Positions 62,840 through 64,000 of a DNA stretch of 64,000 bases are shown here, piece by piece. A model generated the notes under the pieces. The model had not been told where the DNA came from, made no database searches, and was given only the letters and a program-made list of their open reading frames with translations. Source of the DNA: Prado023 sp963736425. Its GTDB lineage: Bacteria > Actinomycetota > Actinomycetes > S36-B12 > CAIYMF01. Both the position numbers and the translations under genes were made by a program. Each line of letters begins with the position of its first letter. Position 1 is the first letter of the stretch. The stretch covers positions 94,372-158,371 of the forward strand of contig CAVTOX010000005.1 of NCBI GenBank assembly GCA_963736425.1, written 5' to 3'.

Positions 62840-64000
62840 ATGACCGCGCGCGTGGCGTCCCTCGGCGTTGCCCTGACCATCGGCGCCGCATCCCTGGCCC
62901 TGCCCTTCGCACCGGCGGAGGCGCCTGTCCCAGTACTGACCAACTCCCCCGGCACGCAGTCGGGCTCACCCTGGCCGACCATGCGCCACGACCTGCGCAA
63001 CTCCGGGGCCTCGGACCTGGTCGGCAGGGACCCCGGCATCGCACCCTGGTCGTTCACCACCGATGTCGGGATCTTCTCCACGCCGGTTGTCTCCGCCGAC
63101 GGGACCATCTACGTGGGCAGCGCCGACAACGTCCTCCACGGCCTGGACCGCACCGGCAAGGAGGTGTGGAGCTTCTCAACCGGCGGCATCATCGACACGG
63201 CACCCGCGCTGCTGGCCTCCGAGCTCGGGATCGGGGAGTCGCTGGTCCTTGGATCCGGCGACGAGATCCTGCGACGCGTGCGGACCGATCCGGACGTGCC
63301 CGAATCCGAGCGCGTCGTCTGGGAGTTGCAGGCGCTGCCGCCGGCAGCGGGCAGCACCCAGCTGGTCTCGTGGTGGGAGGGCAGCCCGAACGTCGGCCCC
63401 GATGGGACGATCTACCAGGGCAACACCGGCAGCCAGTCCTACGCCATCACCCCGGACGGCCGGATCAAGTGGGCGACGGAAGCCGCGAACGCCGTCTGGA
63501 CGGTGCCCGTGGTCGACGAGCAGAGCACCACCTACTGGGGATCGGTCGACGCGCGGATCTTCGCCCTCGACGCCAACGGCACCCAGAAGTGGCAGCGCAC
63601 CACGTTGGGGTACGTCACCTCCTCACCGGCGATGGACATCTCCGGCGTGCTCTACCAGGGCTCGTTCGACGGCACCCTGTACGCACTGGACCGTTCCGAT
63701 GGCTCTGTGCGCTGGAAGTACCGGACCGGGGACCACATCTACTCCTCACCGGCGCTGATCGAGGATGCGGACGGGACGCTCGAACAGGTGGTCATCGGCT
63801 CGACCGATGGGCTGCTGCACTCCGTGGCCCCCGACGGCCACGCACTGTGGACCTACGACACGGGCGCCCCGATCCGCAGCTCCCCGGTCGTCGGGCGCGC
63901 GCCCGATGGGCGGCCCGTGGTCTACGTCGGCGCCGCCAATGGCCAGGTCGTCGCGGTCGACGCCACTGACGGCACCCGGCGCTGGGCCTACGACACGACC
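62840..64000 (+). CDS. Secreted PQQ-binding-type beta-propeller protein (3' truncated by window)
   Basis: The visible 387 residues run off the window end. The N-terminus is a signal peptide (TARVASLGVALTIGAASLAL, then PFAPAEA). The typical opening PWPTMRHDLRNSG follows, then propeller blades of the PQQ-repeat kind: STPVVSADGTIYVGSADNVL, NVGPDGTIYQGNTGSQSYAI, TYWGSVDARIFALDANG, and SSPAMDISGVLYQGSFDGTLYALDR. The repeat is seven-bladed or eight-bladed, with blades of about 40-50 residues. No PQQ-binding residues can be judged, so it may be a non-enzymatic propeller. It stands alone on the plus strand about 200 bases after the aminotransferase gene. Confidence 0.8.
   Translation, partial: MTARVASLGVALTIGAASLALPFAPAEAPVPVLTNSPGTQSGSPWPTMRHDLRNSGASDLVGRDPGIAPWSFTTDVGIFSTPVVSADGTIYVGSADNVLHGLDRTGKEVWSFSTGGIIDTAPALLASELGIGESLVLGSGDEILRRVRTDPDVPESERVVWELQALPPAAGSTQLVSWWEGSPNVGPDGTIYQGNTGSQSYAITPDGRIKWATEAANAVWTVPVVDEQSTTYWGSVDARIFALDANGTQKWQRTTLGYVTSSPAMDISGVLYQGSFDGTLYALDRSDGSVRWKYRTGDHIYSSPALIEDADGTLEQVVIGSTDGLLHSVAPDGHALWTYDTGAPIRSSPVVGRAPDGRPVVYVGAANGQVVAVDATDGTRRWAYDTT

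Noticed and set aside
1..64000. CRISPR arrays, rRNA genes, transposases or integrases
   Set aside because: None was found on either strand; the only tandem repeats seen are short in-gene ones such as the WS/DGAT tail and pentapeptide and RTX repeats.

Overview
The window is high-GC DNA with strong third-position GC bias. It looks like an environmental member of the Actinomycetota. Supporting signs are a very large fused acyl-CoA carboxylase, a WS/DGAT wax-ester/triacylglycerol acyltransferase, a DUF222-HNH (13E12-type) protein, an MpaB-like oxygenase, a GAP-family membrane protein, DUF6325, and many GTG starts behind GGAGG-type ribosome sites. I cannot name a genus. No rRNA, CRISPR array, transposase or integrase is visible; there is one tRNA.

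Layout. 1-12.5 kb: the 3' end of a fused acyl-CoA carboxylase, a phosphopantetheinyl transferase, then alpha-amylase, fructokinase and a GH32 sucrose hydrolase. All three sugar genes carry frameshifts, and the GH32 gene carries about seven plus a stop. They are followed on the minus strand by a beta-propeller/transglutaminase protein, a SulP transporter and NDH-2. 12.5-20.9 kb: a lipoprotein, a DUF368 carrier, several SDR enzymes, a P1 aminopeptidase, an MpaB oxygenase, a LURP-like protein and a DUF222-HNH protein. 20.9-22.5 kb: tRNA-Arg(UCU), with its 3' half duplicated 1.5 kb downstream. The direct repeats enclose a single Fic-domain gene that has a palindromic operator, which looks like a minimal or decayed tRNA-integrated element. 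22.5-31.4 kb: a pentapeptide-repeat protein, an enoyl-CoA hydratase, a NUDIX-NYN fusion, and a polyamine/gamma-glutamyl amine catabolism cluster (glutamine amidotransferase hydrolase, SDR, aldehyde dehydrogenase, glutamine-synthetase-like ligase, and a divergent APC permease).

31.4-47 kb: an ABC-2 export pair, DUF1905, an RTX-repeat secreted protein, a membrane alpha/beta hydrolase with SHOCT and DUF6325 neighbours, GAP and DUF389 membrane proteins, an N5-(carboxyethyl)ornithine synthase, a decayed SRPBCC gene, an AlaX-type editing protein, WS/DGAT, a macro-like protein, a small membrane protein with an XRE regulator, and YihY. 47-55.4 kb: the most distinctive locus. A 1,674-residue 2-oxoacid:ferredoxin oxidoreductase with an extra C-terminal ferredoxin-like cluster overlaps a 946-residue NfnB-NfnA fusion and is followed by a small alpha-helical protein. 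Together these could form a self-contained pyruvate (2-oxoacid):ferredoxin:NAD(P) module. 55.4-64 kb: a membrane HEAGH protein, a GNAT-fold acyltransferase, an SDR, a lipase-like hydrolase, a PlsC-like acyltransferase, a NERD-helicase, a class V aminotransferase and the start of a secreted PQQ-type beta-propeller protein that runs off the end.

At least eleven otherwise intact genes contain apparent single-base indels, often in C/G runs. Most are probably residual sequencing errors. The GH32 gene and the SRPBCC gene (internal deletion) look more like true decay. Where a frameshift is proposed, the span given is that of the reconstructed gene.
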